Shown here one piece after another: positions 21,641-32,853 of a stretch of 64,000 nucleotides of DNA. The position numbers and the translations under genes were made by a program. Below the pieces are notes generated by a model. That model saw only the letters and a list, made by a program, of their open reading frames with translations, had not been told where the DNA came from and made no database searches. The stretch spans positions 14,260,001 to 14,324,000 of the forward strand of contig JBITNC010000001.1 in NCBI GenBank assembly GCA_050084985.1, in the 5' to 3' direction. Each line of letters begins with the position of its first letter. Position 1 is the first letter of the stretch. Source of the stretch: Nageia nagi. Lineage: Eukaryota; Pinophyta.

Positions 21641-22931
21641 AAAGAAAAGGAGAAACTCAGAGAGGATAAAGAGTCTTTAATCATTCAAACAGCATTAAAA
21701 GCTCAAGACAAACCATCACCATGGATATTAGACAGTGGATGCTCAAGTCACATGACAGGTGACAAGAAGAAATTTCAAAAACTACAGGAATATGAAGGTG
21801 GGTCAGTAAGATTTGGAAACAATGATGGTGCACAGATTATCGGCAAAGGGACAGTCAAAATAAATGATGGCAACATCAGATCCAAAGAGGTATTATTTGT
21901 TGTGGGACTGAAGCATAATTTGTTGAGCGTCAGTCAAATATGTGACAAAGGACATGATGTAATTTTCAAAAAGCATGGCTGTGAGATCCGAAGGGCAAAT
22001 AGTGGTAGACTTGTAGCAGTTGGTACAAGAACCTGTGGTAATTTATACACCTTATCAGATATTTTAGAGGGATCATGTCTTCTAGGCAAGGAGAGTGATG
22101 ATTGGCTATGGCAGAAGAGATTGGGACACATCTATTTTAAAAACTTGATGAACATTTGCTCAAAAAGAGCAGTAAGAGATATGCCCAGTATCAGCAAACC
22201 AGCAAATGATATTTGTGATTCATGCCAAAGGGGAAAACAAACTCGGGCAAAGTTCAAAGTGAAAGAATATCACACAAGTAGACCATTGGAAATACAATAT
22301 AAAAATCAAAGTTAGAAAAATTCAGATAGAGAGGAGAATTAAATGTTTTCGCTTTGACAAGAGGAGGTGAGTTCACTTTTGATGATTTTTTGAGTTTTAT
22401 CATAAACACAGAATTAAAAGACAATTCTCTGCAGCAAGAACTCCACAACAAAATGGAGTAGTTGAAAGAAAAAATAGAGCAGTACAAGAAATGGCTCGAA
22501 CCATGCTGATAGAAAGCAAGGTTGCTGATAGGTTCTGGAAAGAAGTAGTGCATACTGCAGTGCATATTCAAAATAGATGTATGATGCAACCACATGAGGA
22601 CAGAACACCATATGAATTATGGTTTGGAAGAAGAGCTACAGTGAGGCACTTCAAGATCTTTGGTAGTAAATGCTATATCAAGAGAATAGAAGAAAATTTA
22701 GGAAAGTTTGAGGATAGATCCGATGAAGGTATCTTTCTTGGTTACTCTTCGAAGAGCAAAGCATATAGGTGTTACAATAAAAGGACAAAAACAATCGTTG
22801 ATAGTGCTGATGTTCGTGTTGATGAGCAAAGAGATCTTCCCAAGAGAAATGATGATGATGATCTTCCTACCTATCAAGATTCAATTGAAGAAGACAAAAA
22901 GAATAAAAACAAATCTAAGCCTCCTGTATAG
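21641..22931 (+). pseudogene. pol: Protease and integrase of the copia element, integrase core partly deleted
   Basis: The protease active site is visible as WILDSGCSSHMTG (21725-21763). The pre-integrase zinc region reads WLWQKRLGHIYFKNLM with the C-x2-C pair ICDSCQRGK (about 22105-22230). Just after HTSRPLEI (22290) the first catalytic Asp region is missing. The text resumes with a frame break at a remnant of the second Asp (CFRFDK, 22347-22364, then GEFTFDDF in a shifted frame), followed by the Glu region TPQQNGVVERKNR at 22440-22478. Roughly 50-60 codons of the DDE core appear deleted. The C-terminal part (MARTMLIESK to TPYELWFGR, FKIFGSKCYI) is well kept to about 22931. Confidence 0.85.
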
Positions 22932-24676
22932 CAATCACAAGTAAAGAAACCAGAAGATTCAAATTCACCAAGTAACCCAAATAGTGTTTCAGAAAATGAG
23001 TCAGAAGAAGATGAAAATTAAAAACTCCACCAAATAGATGGCACAAGGATCATCCACAAGAGCAAATCATCAGTGAGTTTCATACAGGCATCCAAACTCG
23101 CAGAGGAGTTTCACGCACCTATTCTCTCCTATCCAATATAGAGCCTAAAAATTTCTCAGAAGCTAGCCAAGATGAAAGCTGGATGAAAGCAATGGAGGAA
23201 GAACTCACTCAAATTGAAAAGAATGAAACATGAGAACTCGTTCCTAGACCAGCCAACAAAAATGTGATTGGCACAAAGTGGATTTTTTGTAATAAGTTGA
23301 ATGAAGATGGGATAGTGGTTCGAAATAAAGCTAGACTTGTCTGTAAGGGATATGCTCAAGTTGAAGGAATTGATTTTGAAGAAACTTTTGCACCTATGGC
23401 TAGATTAGAAGCTATTCGTATGTTTTTAGCTTTTGCAGTGTATAAAGACTTTAAAGTTTATCAAATGGATGTAAAATTAGCCTTTCTAAATGGCAAAATT
23501 AAGGAAGAAGTCTATATTGAACAGCCAGATGGTTTCCAATTGGGAGAGAATCCTAATCTAGTATGCAAACTAAAGAAGGCTCTGTATGGTTTAAAACAGG
23601 CACCTCAAGCATGGTACTCCAGACTTGATACATATCTTTAGCAGCAAGGCTTTAGAAAAGGAATGGTGGATAGCAATTTATACATTAAATCAGAAAAGGA
23701 AAATTAGCTAATTGTTGTTGTCTATGTAGATGATATAATTTTTGGAGGAAGCAAGAAGGAGCTATGTAAAAATCTTACTGACAACATGCAAACAGAATTC
23801 GAGATGTCTATGATAGGTGAGCTTGCATTTTTTCTCGGCCTACAAATCAATCAATTGAAGAATGGCATGTTCATTTCTCAAACCAAGTATGTTAAGGAGA
23901 TGTTGAAGAAGTTTACCATGGAAGATTGTAAACCTGTGAGCACCCCTATGATGACAGGCTACAAATTAAGCAAGGATGATAAAGCACCAACAGTAGATCA
24001 AACACAATACAGGTCAATGATTAGAAGTTTATTATATTTGATAGCTACTAGATCAAATATTCTTCAAGCAGTATGTATGGTTGCTCAATTTCAAGCAAAT
24101 CCCAAAGAAACACATGTTACTATAGTAAAGAGAATATTCAGATATCTCAAAGGCACAGTAGAATATGGTTTATGGTATCCTAGAGGAAAGGACTTTACAC
24201 CTATTACCTTTTCAGATGCAGACTAGGTAGGATGCGTGGATGATAGGAAGAGCACCAGTGGAGGAGCATTTTATTTGGGTAATAATCTTGTTGGCTGGCA
24301 TAGTAAAAAGTAAGACTCAGTATCCCTATCTACAGTAGAAGCAGAGTATATAGTAGCAACTTCTTGCTGCACACAGATTCTATGGATGAAGCAGATGCTA
24401 AAAGATTTTGGTATACAGATTAACGAGCCCATATCAGTTCTGTGTGATAACACAAGTGCAATCAATATCTCAAAAAATCCTGTTATGCACTCATGAACAA
24501 AGCATATAGCAATCAGATATCACTTTCTAAAAGAAAGAGTGGTGCAAGGATAAGTACAGTTGGATTTTGTTCCAACCACAGAGCAAGTAGCAGACATCTT
24601 TACAAAGCCTTTGCCCAAAGACGTCTTCGAATATCTTCGAAACAAGCTAGGAGTTGTTGTCCTTCCCATGCATTAG
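22932..24676 (+). pseudogene. pol: Reverse transcriptase and RNase H of the copia element
   Basis: After a frame break near 23022 the RT runs with [84 protein letters not shown] and the intact catalytic box YVDD (23723-23734). RNase H follows, with the catalytic acids in FSDAD, TVEAEYIVA and LCDNTSAINI, and ends at TAG 24674. Stops at 23232 (TGA), 23639 (TAG), 23706 (TAG), 24224 (TAG), 24311 (TAA) and later ones interrupt it. Most sit where Arg, Gln or Trp codons would be expected. The catalytic residues survive, so decay is recent relative to the gypsy elements. Confidence 0.92.
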
Positions 24677-24891
24677 CTAGTTCTAGATGTCACATTCTCA
24701 GGGGGAGTGTTTATTTTTTCCTTCCTATGTTGCTTCTGTGTATCTTGTTTTTGTATGCATACTACTGATTTCTTAAGAATGTCATGTATGGACTTAGGGG
24801 GAGTCTGTAAATGCCCTTTGTTATTGTTGATAAAGGGGGAGAGAAAAGTCCCGATGCTGGTGTCTGATCAAGTGGTGTTGCCAACAATTCC

Positions 24892-24902
24892 AAAGGGGGA
24901 GA
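24892..24902 (+). promoter_or_regulatory. Polypurine tract of the copia element
   Basis: AAAGGGGGAGA ends one base before the 3' LTR (24904). It is the expected plus-strand primer site. Similar purine strings at 24797 and 24833 lie in the same untranslated region. Confidence 0.85.
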
Positions 24903-24903
24903 T

Positions 24904-26509
24904 TGTTGAGCATGTGTGATTGTCATTGTTATCAACACGTGGTTTTGGTAAAGACCGGGTTTCGAAGGTGATGAGGTCAGCAAGGAGAATTGAAAAGTTG
25001 GGGTTAGTAAATTAAGCATTCTGGAATGAAATGATAAAAGATCAGTTGTGGAAAAAATTGAGTTCCAGAGAAAGTGAGTAGAGCATTCTGAAAGCATGAA
25101 GATGATGTCACAAGAAGAACGATGTTCACATTTTTGAATGAAACTGGGTTCCAGAGATGATGAGGTCAGCAAGGGGTGATTAAAATTTCGGAGATAAAAG
25201 TCCGAAGATAGAAGTCTGAAGATAAAAGTCCAGAGATAAAAGTCCAGAGATAAAAGTTCGGAGAGAAAAGTTCAGAGATAAAAGTCCAGAGATAAAAGTC
25301 TGAAGATAAAATTCCAGAGATAAAAGTCTAGAGATAAAATTCTAGAGATAAAAGTTCGAAGATAAAAGTTTGGAGATAAAAGTCTGGAGATAAAAGTCCG
25401 GAGATAAAAGTCCAAACATCGCGGGAAGCGTTTTACTCTACTTTCAGAGTCTAGAGAAGATGATGTTAGCAGTTGGTGTTGAAAAGTCTGGAAGGCCATG
25501 TAGATACCTTGGAACTCTCTTTCAGAGTCTGGAGATGATGACATCATGGTGAATACAATAAACATCTGGTAAGCTAGTAGGCCACGCAGATACCTTGGAA
25601 CTCTCTTCCGGAATCAATGGAGAAAGAGCTACACTTATCTGAATAACTCTGTTTGAGCAAGAGGAACATTCATTAGTTATAGCAGTTGCAATCTCAGATA
25701 GTGAACTCTCTTAGTGCAGGAGCAGTTACAAATAAAGATTCCTTTTCAATTTGTTTTTGGTAACATGTCATGATGAGGAACAGTTTCGTGAGGGGTTTTC
25801 TTGATGTGTAACGGTTTGTAGGAAGGGATGTGAAGAGTGGATTGGAGATTTAGGGAAAACTGGCGAGCAAAGATGTGGTGAGTTGAAGTAATGGTGTGGA
25901 AGTGAAGGTAATAGCATGGAAGAGGTGGAGAGTGGATTGAAAGAGGTGTGAAAAATGAGCATGGAGAGAAGGGTGAGTAGAGAAGTGTGTAGTGGAGAGG
26001 GAAGAGCGTGGAAGAGGGGAGTATCAGGAGAATGTGAAGTGAGCAAATGAATATGCAGATAGGAGTGTGATTGTTTAAGTGTGTTACTTTGGAGCTGTGT
26101 GCAGAGATCAAACAATGAGCATTAGAGCTATACCATTAAGTGTCTTCTAGAACTGTATTCTTTCCTCCTTTTTGAATGTTGTATCAAGTGGGTGCTTGAT
26201 AGCTGGAGTTGGTGCTCCAAGTAGTAGGTGTTGCTATTTTAAAGTGGTAGTTGGTGCTACCCTTGATAGTTGGTGCTGTGAATCTGTAAGCCTTCTTTAA
26301 TGATTAGATTTGGATTGGAGTCCAAGCAGTCATTTTTGGGGATGTAGCCAATCTGGTGAACCTCATTATATCTGGTGTTGTGTGATGTACTTAGTGTGCA
26401 TGCTCAATTTTCTCTGGCTTTTAATCTATCTTTATTTAAGAAGGTTAAATTGATTAATTTTCTTTTTACACTAATTCACCCCCCTCTCAGTGTCACTTGA
26501 AGTCCAACA
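24904..26509 (+). repeat. 3' LTR of the copia element
   Basis: Starts TGTTGAGCATG and ends AAGTCCAACA. It is followed by GACAT (26510-26514), the target duplication. It is 39 bp longer than the 5' LTR, mainly because the 14-bp array (25185-25420) has about four more units and the 19-bp duplication is absent. Confidence 0.92.
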
Positions 26510-26514
26510 GACAT

Positions 26515-26847
26515 CATATCTAGATATTTCTATAATTAATGCATTTTCTCATAAAAACTATTGGGGTTTACTTTGCTAACATCACCTCCTTTCATACCGC
26601 AAAACACCTAACTTAGCTACCATAGAACTTTTTGCATTACTTGTTGACATCACTACTCTTGGAATCTGGTATTAGATGAAAATAATACTTGCCTATACTT
26701 TGCTAACATCATGTTCAAATATTGCTATAATTAGCGCATTCCCTCATCAAAACTATTTGAAAGTTTCCTAAAACATACTTCTTTAGACAAATAAGAACAA
26801 TATGTGTTGGGAAGCCACTAGGGTGTTAGGCTATGTATGCATATACA
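26515..26847 (-). repeat. 3' LTR of element C, right part
   Basis: This continues the LTR interrupted at 18107. The sequence from catcatatctagatatttc to gttaggctatgtatgcatataca matches 43000-43339 in the other LTR. It ends CA at 26847, where the internal region of element C begins. Confidence 0.85.
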
Positions 26848-27199
26848 TTTGGTGACATTCACAAGAAAATTTCATCTTTTCTATAAGAAATTTTGAACCT
26901 AGCATAAAACTTTGAAAAGGGAGGGGGACTAAGCTTCAATTCTATGAACTAAGAAACTATTGAACCTTTCCCCAATTTACATGCATTTTGGAGAAGTCAT
27001 TTAACCTTGAATGAGCTAAGGCTATAGTTTTTAAAACTTCATAGGACACTTGCCCATGTTTTTACAACAATTATTGTAAACTAACCCCAATCTTTGCCTA
27101 AGAATTAAAGAGTTTTAACAAATTTACCTCATCAAAAGAAGATAGTAGCACTTCCACATCATTAGTTTGCTTACTAATTTTCTAAATATTTTCTAACAT

Positions 27200-30100
27200 T
27201 TTTGATTCTAGGACTAGTGAGTCATAAATCTTCCACAATTTTGGGACTCTTAATGTAGCTCATTTTTGCAACTCTATCTTTAGAGTCTCTATTCCCCACA
27301 AATTGGTTCAACACACTATTTTTAATCTCTTGAAAAACCTACTTTTCCCACATCAGGTAATTGATTGCTGCTATAAGTTCAACTCAATCCCCAATATTTA
27401 GGGGTTGTAAACCTTCATTGGAAATTTCATTTAGTTTCTTATTTGCTTTCTTGGCCTCCTATAATATAGAATAAAGGATACTCTTACTCTTGCCAACATC
27501 TACCTCAAGCTCGTTTAATTCCAACAAACACACTTCAACATGATCCTTGAGATGAATCAAGTTCTTAATTTCTTGGTACCTTAGTTCCCAAAATTTCTCT
27601 TTTACAATCAACAAGAAACTATTATCCACTTTGTACTTATTCATGCTTTGTTGTAATTGAGCTACATTGGCATTCAAAACTATCCATGATTGAATATTTT
27701 AATGCAATTTTTGCTATTCTTATGACTATTTCTACATCCTTTTTAGCAATAGTGGCATCCTTTTTGCTCATGCTATCAACAATAGGAGCAATAGTTAAAA
27801 TTTCCCTTAAAATGGTTATATTGTTATTGATAGCTTTCAACTTGATATTTTGAGCAACCAACTACTTCTTCATTACTTCATGAGCCTTTTGAAGCTTGTT
27901 ATACTTCACTTCCAACTTGGTCAACTTTGATATATTTATGTCCATGGTAATTTGTAACAACTCATTCTTGTCACTCTGAGGAATGTTTCTCAAATCTATC
28001 TTCACTTGGGTGTTCATGGAGGTTAAATTAGTTTTCCCATTTTATGGATCTTGGGTTATAGCCATCTCTAGCACTTTCCTTTTTGAGTCCAAAAATTTTG
28101 AAGCCTTACTGAATTATCTGATGTTGGGATTTTCTTCAATTACTTTTGTATCCATTCTCCTTGGTTATTCTTCATTTATTGGTACTACTACATAATCCCA
28201 TCAATGGACACTTGCCACCTAGATATAGTAATGAATGGAGAACTGACACTCAAATACTAGGAAGGGGAGGACACGACTAGTTTTTTAATGTTGCAAGACT
28301 AGCTTGGCTAGAGCTCAAACTACTACTATTGATGGGACTTACTTTGGAAAATACTAAGATTGGTGGTGATGATGGTGAGGGTGATGATGGTATAGTGATG
28401 ATATTAATGAGAGGAGCAACATGGAAAATTGATATAAAAGGAGTAGGATTATGCCATTAGAAAGGTAGCAATAATATTGGAATTAGTTGTGTGGTGGGTG
28501 TAAGAGAGGTCATCACAACTATAGAAAGGGGGACTTGAGTGAAAATGGGTGATACAACTTGAATAAAAATTGGTATGATAGGGTTTATTGTGAAGGTATC
28601 CAAAAGAGAAGTAGAATTAAGAGAAATAGAAAGCATACCTACTGGAGTGAGGGTCTTGTTCTTTTTCTTAAATGAAAGGGGGGCCTTATGAGATTTTCTC
28701 TTCACTATATACACCTATCACCCTTTTTATGTCCCTTGTATGGCTTCAAGGGTAGCTTCTCTAACCTCTTCTTTAGCTTGCTCCTCTTTGCTAATTCCTT
28801 GAGCTTTTGGCTAATATTGCTCTTTTTCTTCATCATCACTTTTAGGATACTCTTCAATAGGGAAATCTAAAGGGTATTCCATCTTTCACATATCCTTTAA
28901 CACATCATTGAGGTCAAACTCAAGGGGGTGAATTTATTCCTCGATTCAATTCGATATTGGTTACATGTGGTAATTTTCTCTTTGCTCCACTTAAGCCTTC
29001 TCAACATAGCCAAAGATTTTTTTAGAATTGAATAAGTCCTTGGATTAAAATCTACCTTCTCCTCATAGAAACTCATCCATGATGGTAACAAATCTTTAAC
29101 AATCAAAGACATGGGTGGTTTACCCTTCTCTTCTAGATTTCTCCACTTGTTTAGCTCTAGTTTGGCTTTTGCTTTAAAGCTTAGAGGGTTGGGGTAATTT
29201 TTCAATCTTTTTCCAAACACATCTTCTATATCATATAGCTGATATTGATTAATCCTATTAAACTTCAACCTAAGCAACTTCTCCTTTAGTTGGTCACTTC
29301 CTCCTCTACTTTGGAGTACCAAGTCATGCACCTTGTGGGGTAGATCATAGACTAGTCTCTTCTTAGGTGCAACTCCATACTTTATATATACATAATCTAT
29401 TTTCCTTCCATACTCTATACTAAAGACCCAATCAATGATATGTATAGGTAACAAGAAAGGGGATCTTGAAAAACCATAAAGTATAATGAATGTTCCTTCC
29501 TTTATGAAGAACCAATCTCTAATCAAACCATGAGGCATTCGAAGATACAATTTTGATGCATCCAATAGCCTTGGAATTTTGGGAGTAAATAGACTCATGG
29601 CTAGAACTAAAAAGTTTTCCACAAAGCTATAGTAATCAATTGATGACCTTACTTATTCAATGCATTTATCCACAAACCTAAGGGACCCATCTCCCTCATG
29701 CTTAATTAAGGTCAATATTTTGAAAAATATTAAATTTTTATGGATTACCAACCAAATAATATATAATTCATATGCAAAGTGAGGAGAAACTAGATAACAA
29801 CACTTGTAGGTGTGAGGAGAAACTAAATAACAACACTTCAAAATTTAGAAACTCTAAGAAATTCATAGCACTATCCACATTCCTTTTGAGTCAAGACAGG
29901 ATGTTCATCCTCATATTTGAGCTTGGTCTTATGTCCCAATTTATCAAGATAGAGGGAGAGAATGAGGTAATTGGATTAAAAGTGCTAGCTAAAGATGTGG
30001 GGTATAGGCTAAGAACCACCTTCCCTTGCAAGTGTCTTACAACTCTCATTGTAGGATCAAATGCCCCTTTGATTAGCTCTATCAACTCTAGGATTGGGAA

Positions 30101-30292
30101 ACATCTATGGGGAATAAAATACATAATCCCTAAACCCATTGGTGTGTGAGTAATATGATTAAATCCAAAAATAGGACACTTACCTTCTGTAGTACATTTT
30201 GGATTCTTATTTTGAGCTATTATCTCTATGTCCCATAGCAACTCTATTGAATCCACAACCTTTTTAACCACCCTTCCTAGAGTTGGCACCAT
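27200..30292 (-). pseudogene. Long extra ORF downstream of integrase in element C (unknown)
   Basis: Minus-strand coding runs from MVPTLGRVVKKVVDSIELLWD (30292) through an open 241-codon segment (29622-28897: YLRMPHGLIRDWFFIKEGTF, WVFSIEYGRKIDYVYIKYG, LSFKAKAKLELNKW). An acidic/Lys linker (about 28880-28700) and a Ser/Pro/Thr-rich part (28714-28300) follow. Then come coiled-coil segments (27861-27637, SMSKKDATIAKKDVE; 27677-27459, LKDHVEVCLLELNELEVDVGKSK). A few stops and shifts break about 1000 codons. I do not recognise the family. The site after integrase is where some plant gypsy elements carry an env-like or other extra gene. No clear signal peptide or membrane anchor is seen. Confidence 0.5.
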
Positions 30293-31299
30293 ATTCTTTT
30301 TAGACTATGCTTCCAAGTATACTTTGATTTGATTTAATAATTCTAAATGATGCTCTACATTTCTTAGCTCTATTGAAGATTGAAAACTCAAACAATTGCT
30401 ACTCTACAAAAGTTATGGAGTTTGTATGTTTCAAAATGCACTACCTTTGCTACTTTTATTCTTAAATTCCCATGCATCACATTTGATTTTTCAATCATGC
30501 AACATAACTATCATGCCATTTGAATTAATAACTAATTTGATGCTTCTAGGATTTTCTTGGGAACATTGATTCCAATGATGCTAAAAATGCATCAACTTAT
30601 TAATATTTTCATTGAATAAAAATGTACTATTACTTGAAAATTAAATACAAAACACATCATATTTACAAAGGTAGTAAATTTTCTTCTAAAAGCATTCTCC
30701 TACCCATGTAGGCTTAAAATGTTTCAAATGCTACTTGTTTACTAAAATTGATAGCTTCCACTCATTTAATTTGGATATTTTGAAAGCATTTCTCCCAATG
30801 CACTTGGTTATGATGTATGGTCCTAACCATAAAGACTTGAACTACTTATGCTTTCTAGGTTTGGATCTATCTTCATCCTATTTTAAAACAAGATCTCTTT
30901 CTTTGAAGGTGTTCAGAGAAGCTTTTTGAGTATCAAACCACCTCTTTACAATTTAATTTCTCTTTTGTAAGTCTAGATACAACTTATTTTGGGATTATTC
31001 TAGATGGAATAGTTCATTCATCCATACTTGAAGTGGTTCAAATCCTTTTCCATATTCTTGAAGTATTGTTAAAGTAAAAATCTCTATATGACTTGGTAGC
31101 AAAGACCTTTTCTTGTATACCAATGCATATGTACTAGTCTTGATATCCAACTTTATAGTAATCCTATCTACCATAATGCCCAATTCAACTTCTCATGTCA
31201 GATCTAGAGATCATCCTCTACAGTTCTCTTAAGGATCTTTAACAAATTCTTATTTATCAATTCAACCAACCCATTACCCTATGGATAGTAATTTGAGTA

Positions 31300-31568
31300 T
31301 GTTAAGATCTTGTATGTGCAGATTCACTAACAGGTTGACCTTTTGGTGTAACGGTTCATAACATTTGGTATCAGAGCAGGCCATACGTCCCAAGTTCGAA
31401 TCCCCGGAAAGGGCTACTGTGGAAAGGGCTACCTAGAGAAGACTAGAGTGAGAGCCGCCACAAGTGAGAGCCGTCGAGGACGTCGGATGCGGAGCGTGGT
31501 GGAATGTTAAGATCTTGTATGTGCAGATTCACTAACAGGTTGACCTTTTGGTGTAACGGTTTATAACA
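31300..31568 (+). mobile_element. TRIM/SMART-like miniature LTR element, 269 bp, target duplication GAGTA
   Basis: Two 64-bp terminal repeats (31300-31363 and 31505-31568) start TGTTAAGATC and end TAACA. They differ at one position (C/T). GAGTA flanks both sides (31295-31299, 31569-31573). TGGTATCAGAGC (31366-31377), the initiator tRNA-Met primer site, follows the first repeat by two bases. Purine-rich sequence precedes the second. The 141-bp interior codes for nothing and contains short direct repeats (GGAAAGGGCTAC twice, GTGAGAGCCG twice). It is CpG-rich in a CpG-poor host, so it is a recent insertion. It must be mobilised by another element's enzymes. Confidence 0.88.
31344..31403 (+). promoter_or_regulatory. 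tRNA-like A and B boxes in the TRIM
   Basis: TGGTGTAACGG (31344-31354) resembles an RNA polymerase III A box, and GTTCGAATCC (31394-31403) matches the B-box pattern. The spacing of about 40 bp is within the range of tRNA genes and SINEs. The A box is in the terminal repeat and overlaps the start of the primer-site region. No tRNA cloverleaf can be folded around them. Transcription by polymerase III is a hypothesis. Confidence 0.4.
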
Positions 31569-32169
31569 GAGTAAGTATTCAAATAGATAGCATATCTCAT
31601 AGCAAAATCAATAATATCTATTCCTACAAATGTTAAGCCATTATCAAAAATGACTATTTGAGAAATTCCATACCTAGCAATCATCTTCTAAATGAATTTT
31701 AGAATATTTTTTGACTTGCTTCTTTCACGAATTCTACTTCGACCCATCTAGTGAAATAATAAATGGTAGTAAGAATGAATATATGTCCAATTGAGGAATT
31801 TGGATTAATGATTCCAATAAAGTATAATCCATACTATTGAAAAGGTTCTTCCACCTGAATTGGTTCTAATGGTAAAGTTGCCTTTCTCTTTCTACCTACA
31901 AACCATTGACATTCCTCACAACTTTGAGCCTTTGTAAAAGAATCTTTGAACATAATGGGCTAGTAATAACCTACTTGAATTATTCTACCCACCATTGTAT
32001 AACCAGAATAATGACCTCTAGATATCATAAAATGAAATTCTTTGATCAATTTCACTATCTTGGATGAAGGTATACACCTTAGCCATACTCCATCATGATT
32101 TCTTCTATAAAGCACTTGGTTAACTTTTGTGTAATTTTGGGCATAAATTTTAAATCTTATTCTTTATGA

Positions 32170-32853
32170 TATATTCAAATGCATGGGGAGTTTACCAAAT
32201 TAAAAATACTTTTTAATTGTCCCATCCAATCATTTTCCTCCATACTTAGTTCCTCATCTGAAATTACTTGTTCAGTGAAATACACTATCTTTTTCTTCTA
32301 CAACATCTTTAACTAATTGTTCACAAAGGGCCTCTCCCCTTATGAGTTTAGTAGGTTTGATTTCCACATCATATCTTAAAATTTTAGAAATCTAACTAGG
32401 TCTCCCTTTCCTAATTTCTCCTTGCATTATATAAGATCTAACATCTAGATGTATAGTTAAGACTAGGACTCTACTCTAAGCTATATAATGTTTCAACTTT
32501 TCCAAAGAATTTATTCATATTTTGATTGAAAAACGTAATAGGAAATTATTCATTCTTTTTAAATTTCTATGTTAGGATAGCTACAATGCTTGAATTAAAG
32601 CCACATGCATATAAAATGAATTCTTTGCTAAAATCTACGTTCCTTAAGATAGGCACGTTAGTTATTACAAACTTGATTCTTTGAAATGCTTCTTTTCCTT
32701 ATTCAATCCATTCAAACACAATATTTTTTTGAACATGAGAGTAATAGGCTTAAAAATGCTTGAAAAATATTGAATAAATCTTCTTACAAAGTTAATCTAT
32801 CTTAGAAAAGATTATAAAGCCTTTTTGTTTGAAGGAAGAGATAATTTGTTTAT
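32170..32853 (-). pseudogene. Gypsy-type RNase H of element C (degraded)
   Basis: On the minus strand after the RT, remnants read VITNVPILR, FSKEFILYACGFN, FPITFFNQNMNK and, further on, YDVEIKPTKLIRGEALCEQL. These correspond to the RNase H that normally follows a gypsy RT and its tether toward integrase. Many stops interrupt it, and catalytic acids cannot be confirmed. It shows that element C has a conventional RNase H in addition to the one upstream of RT. Confidence 0.55.

Larger units (their letters stand above)
18108..26509 (+). mobile_element. Ty1/copia retrotransposon with 1.6-kb LTRs (Tork/SIRE-like), target duplication GACAT
   Basis: Two near-identical LTRs (18108-19674, 24904-26509) flank a gag-pol region. 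GACAT occurs at 18103-18107 and 26510-26514. A primer-binding site complementary to initiator tRNA-Met (TGGTATCAGAGC, 19677-19688) follows the left LTR by two bases. A polypurine tract (AAAGGGGGAG) precedes the right LTR. Domain order gag, protease, integrase, RT, RNase H is that of Ty1/copia. Lineage cannot be fixed by eye. The element has point stops, two frame breaks and a deletion in integrase, so it is non-autonomous. It is nested in the 3' LTR of element C, and is therefore younger than C. Confidence 0.92.
30660..32130 (-). pseudogene. Integrase of element C, interrupted by a TRIM at 31300-31568
   Basis: On the minus strand, HDGVWLRCIPSSKIVKLI and the zinc pair C-x2-C (SCEECQWFVGRKRK) occur at about 32100-31880. 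The core then reads GIINPNSSIGHIFILTTIYYFTRWVEVEFVKEAS (31800-31720). The tract is split by the TRIM and resumes at 31294. The C-terminal part (KSLWLGPYIITKCIGKNAFKIS, HLKHFKPTW) ends at about 30690. Stops and frame changes are frequent. The role was cDNA insertion; it is inactive. Confidence 0.7.

Noticed and set aside
31344-31404. A tRNA gene at the A/B-box region
   Set aside because: The sequence lacks acceptor, D and anticodon stems. The region is inside a bounded miniature LTR element, so it is a tRNA-like promoter signal at most.
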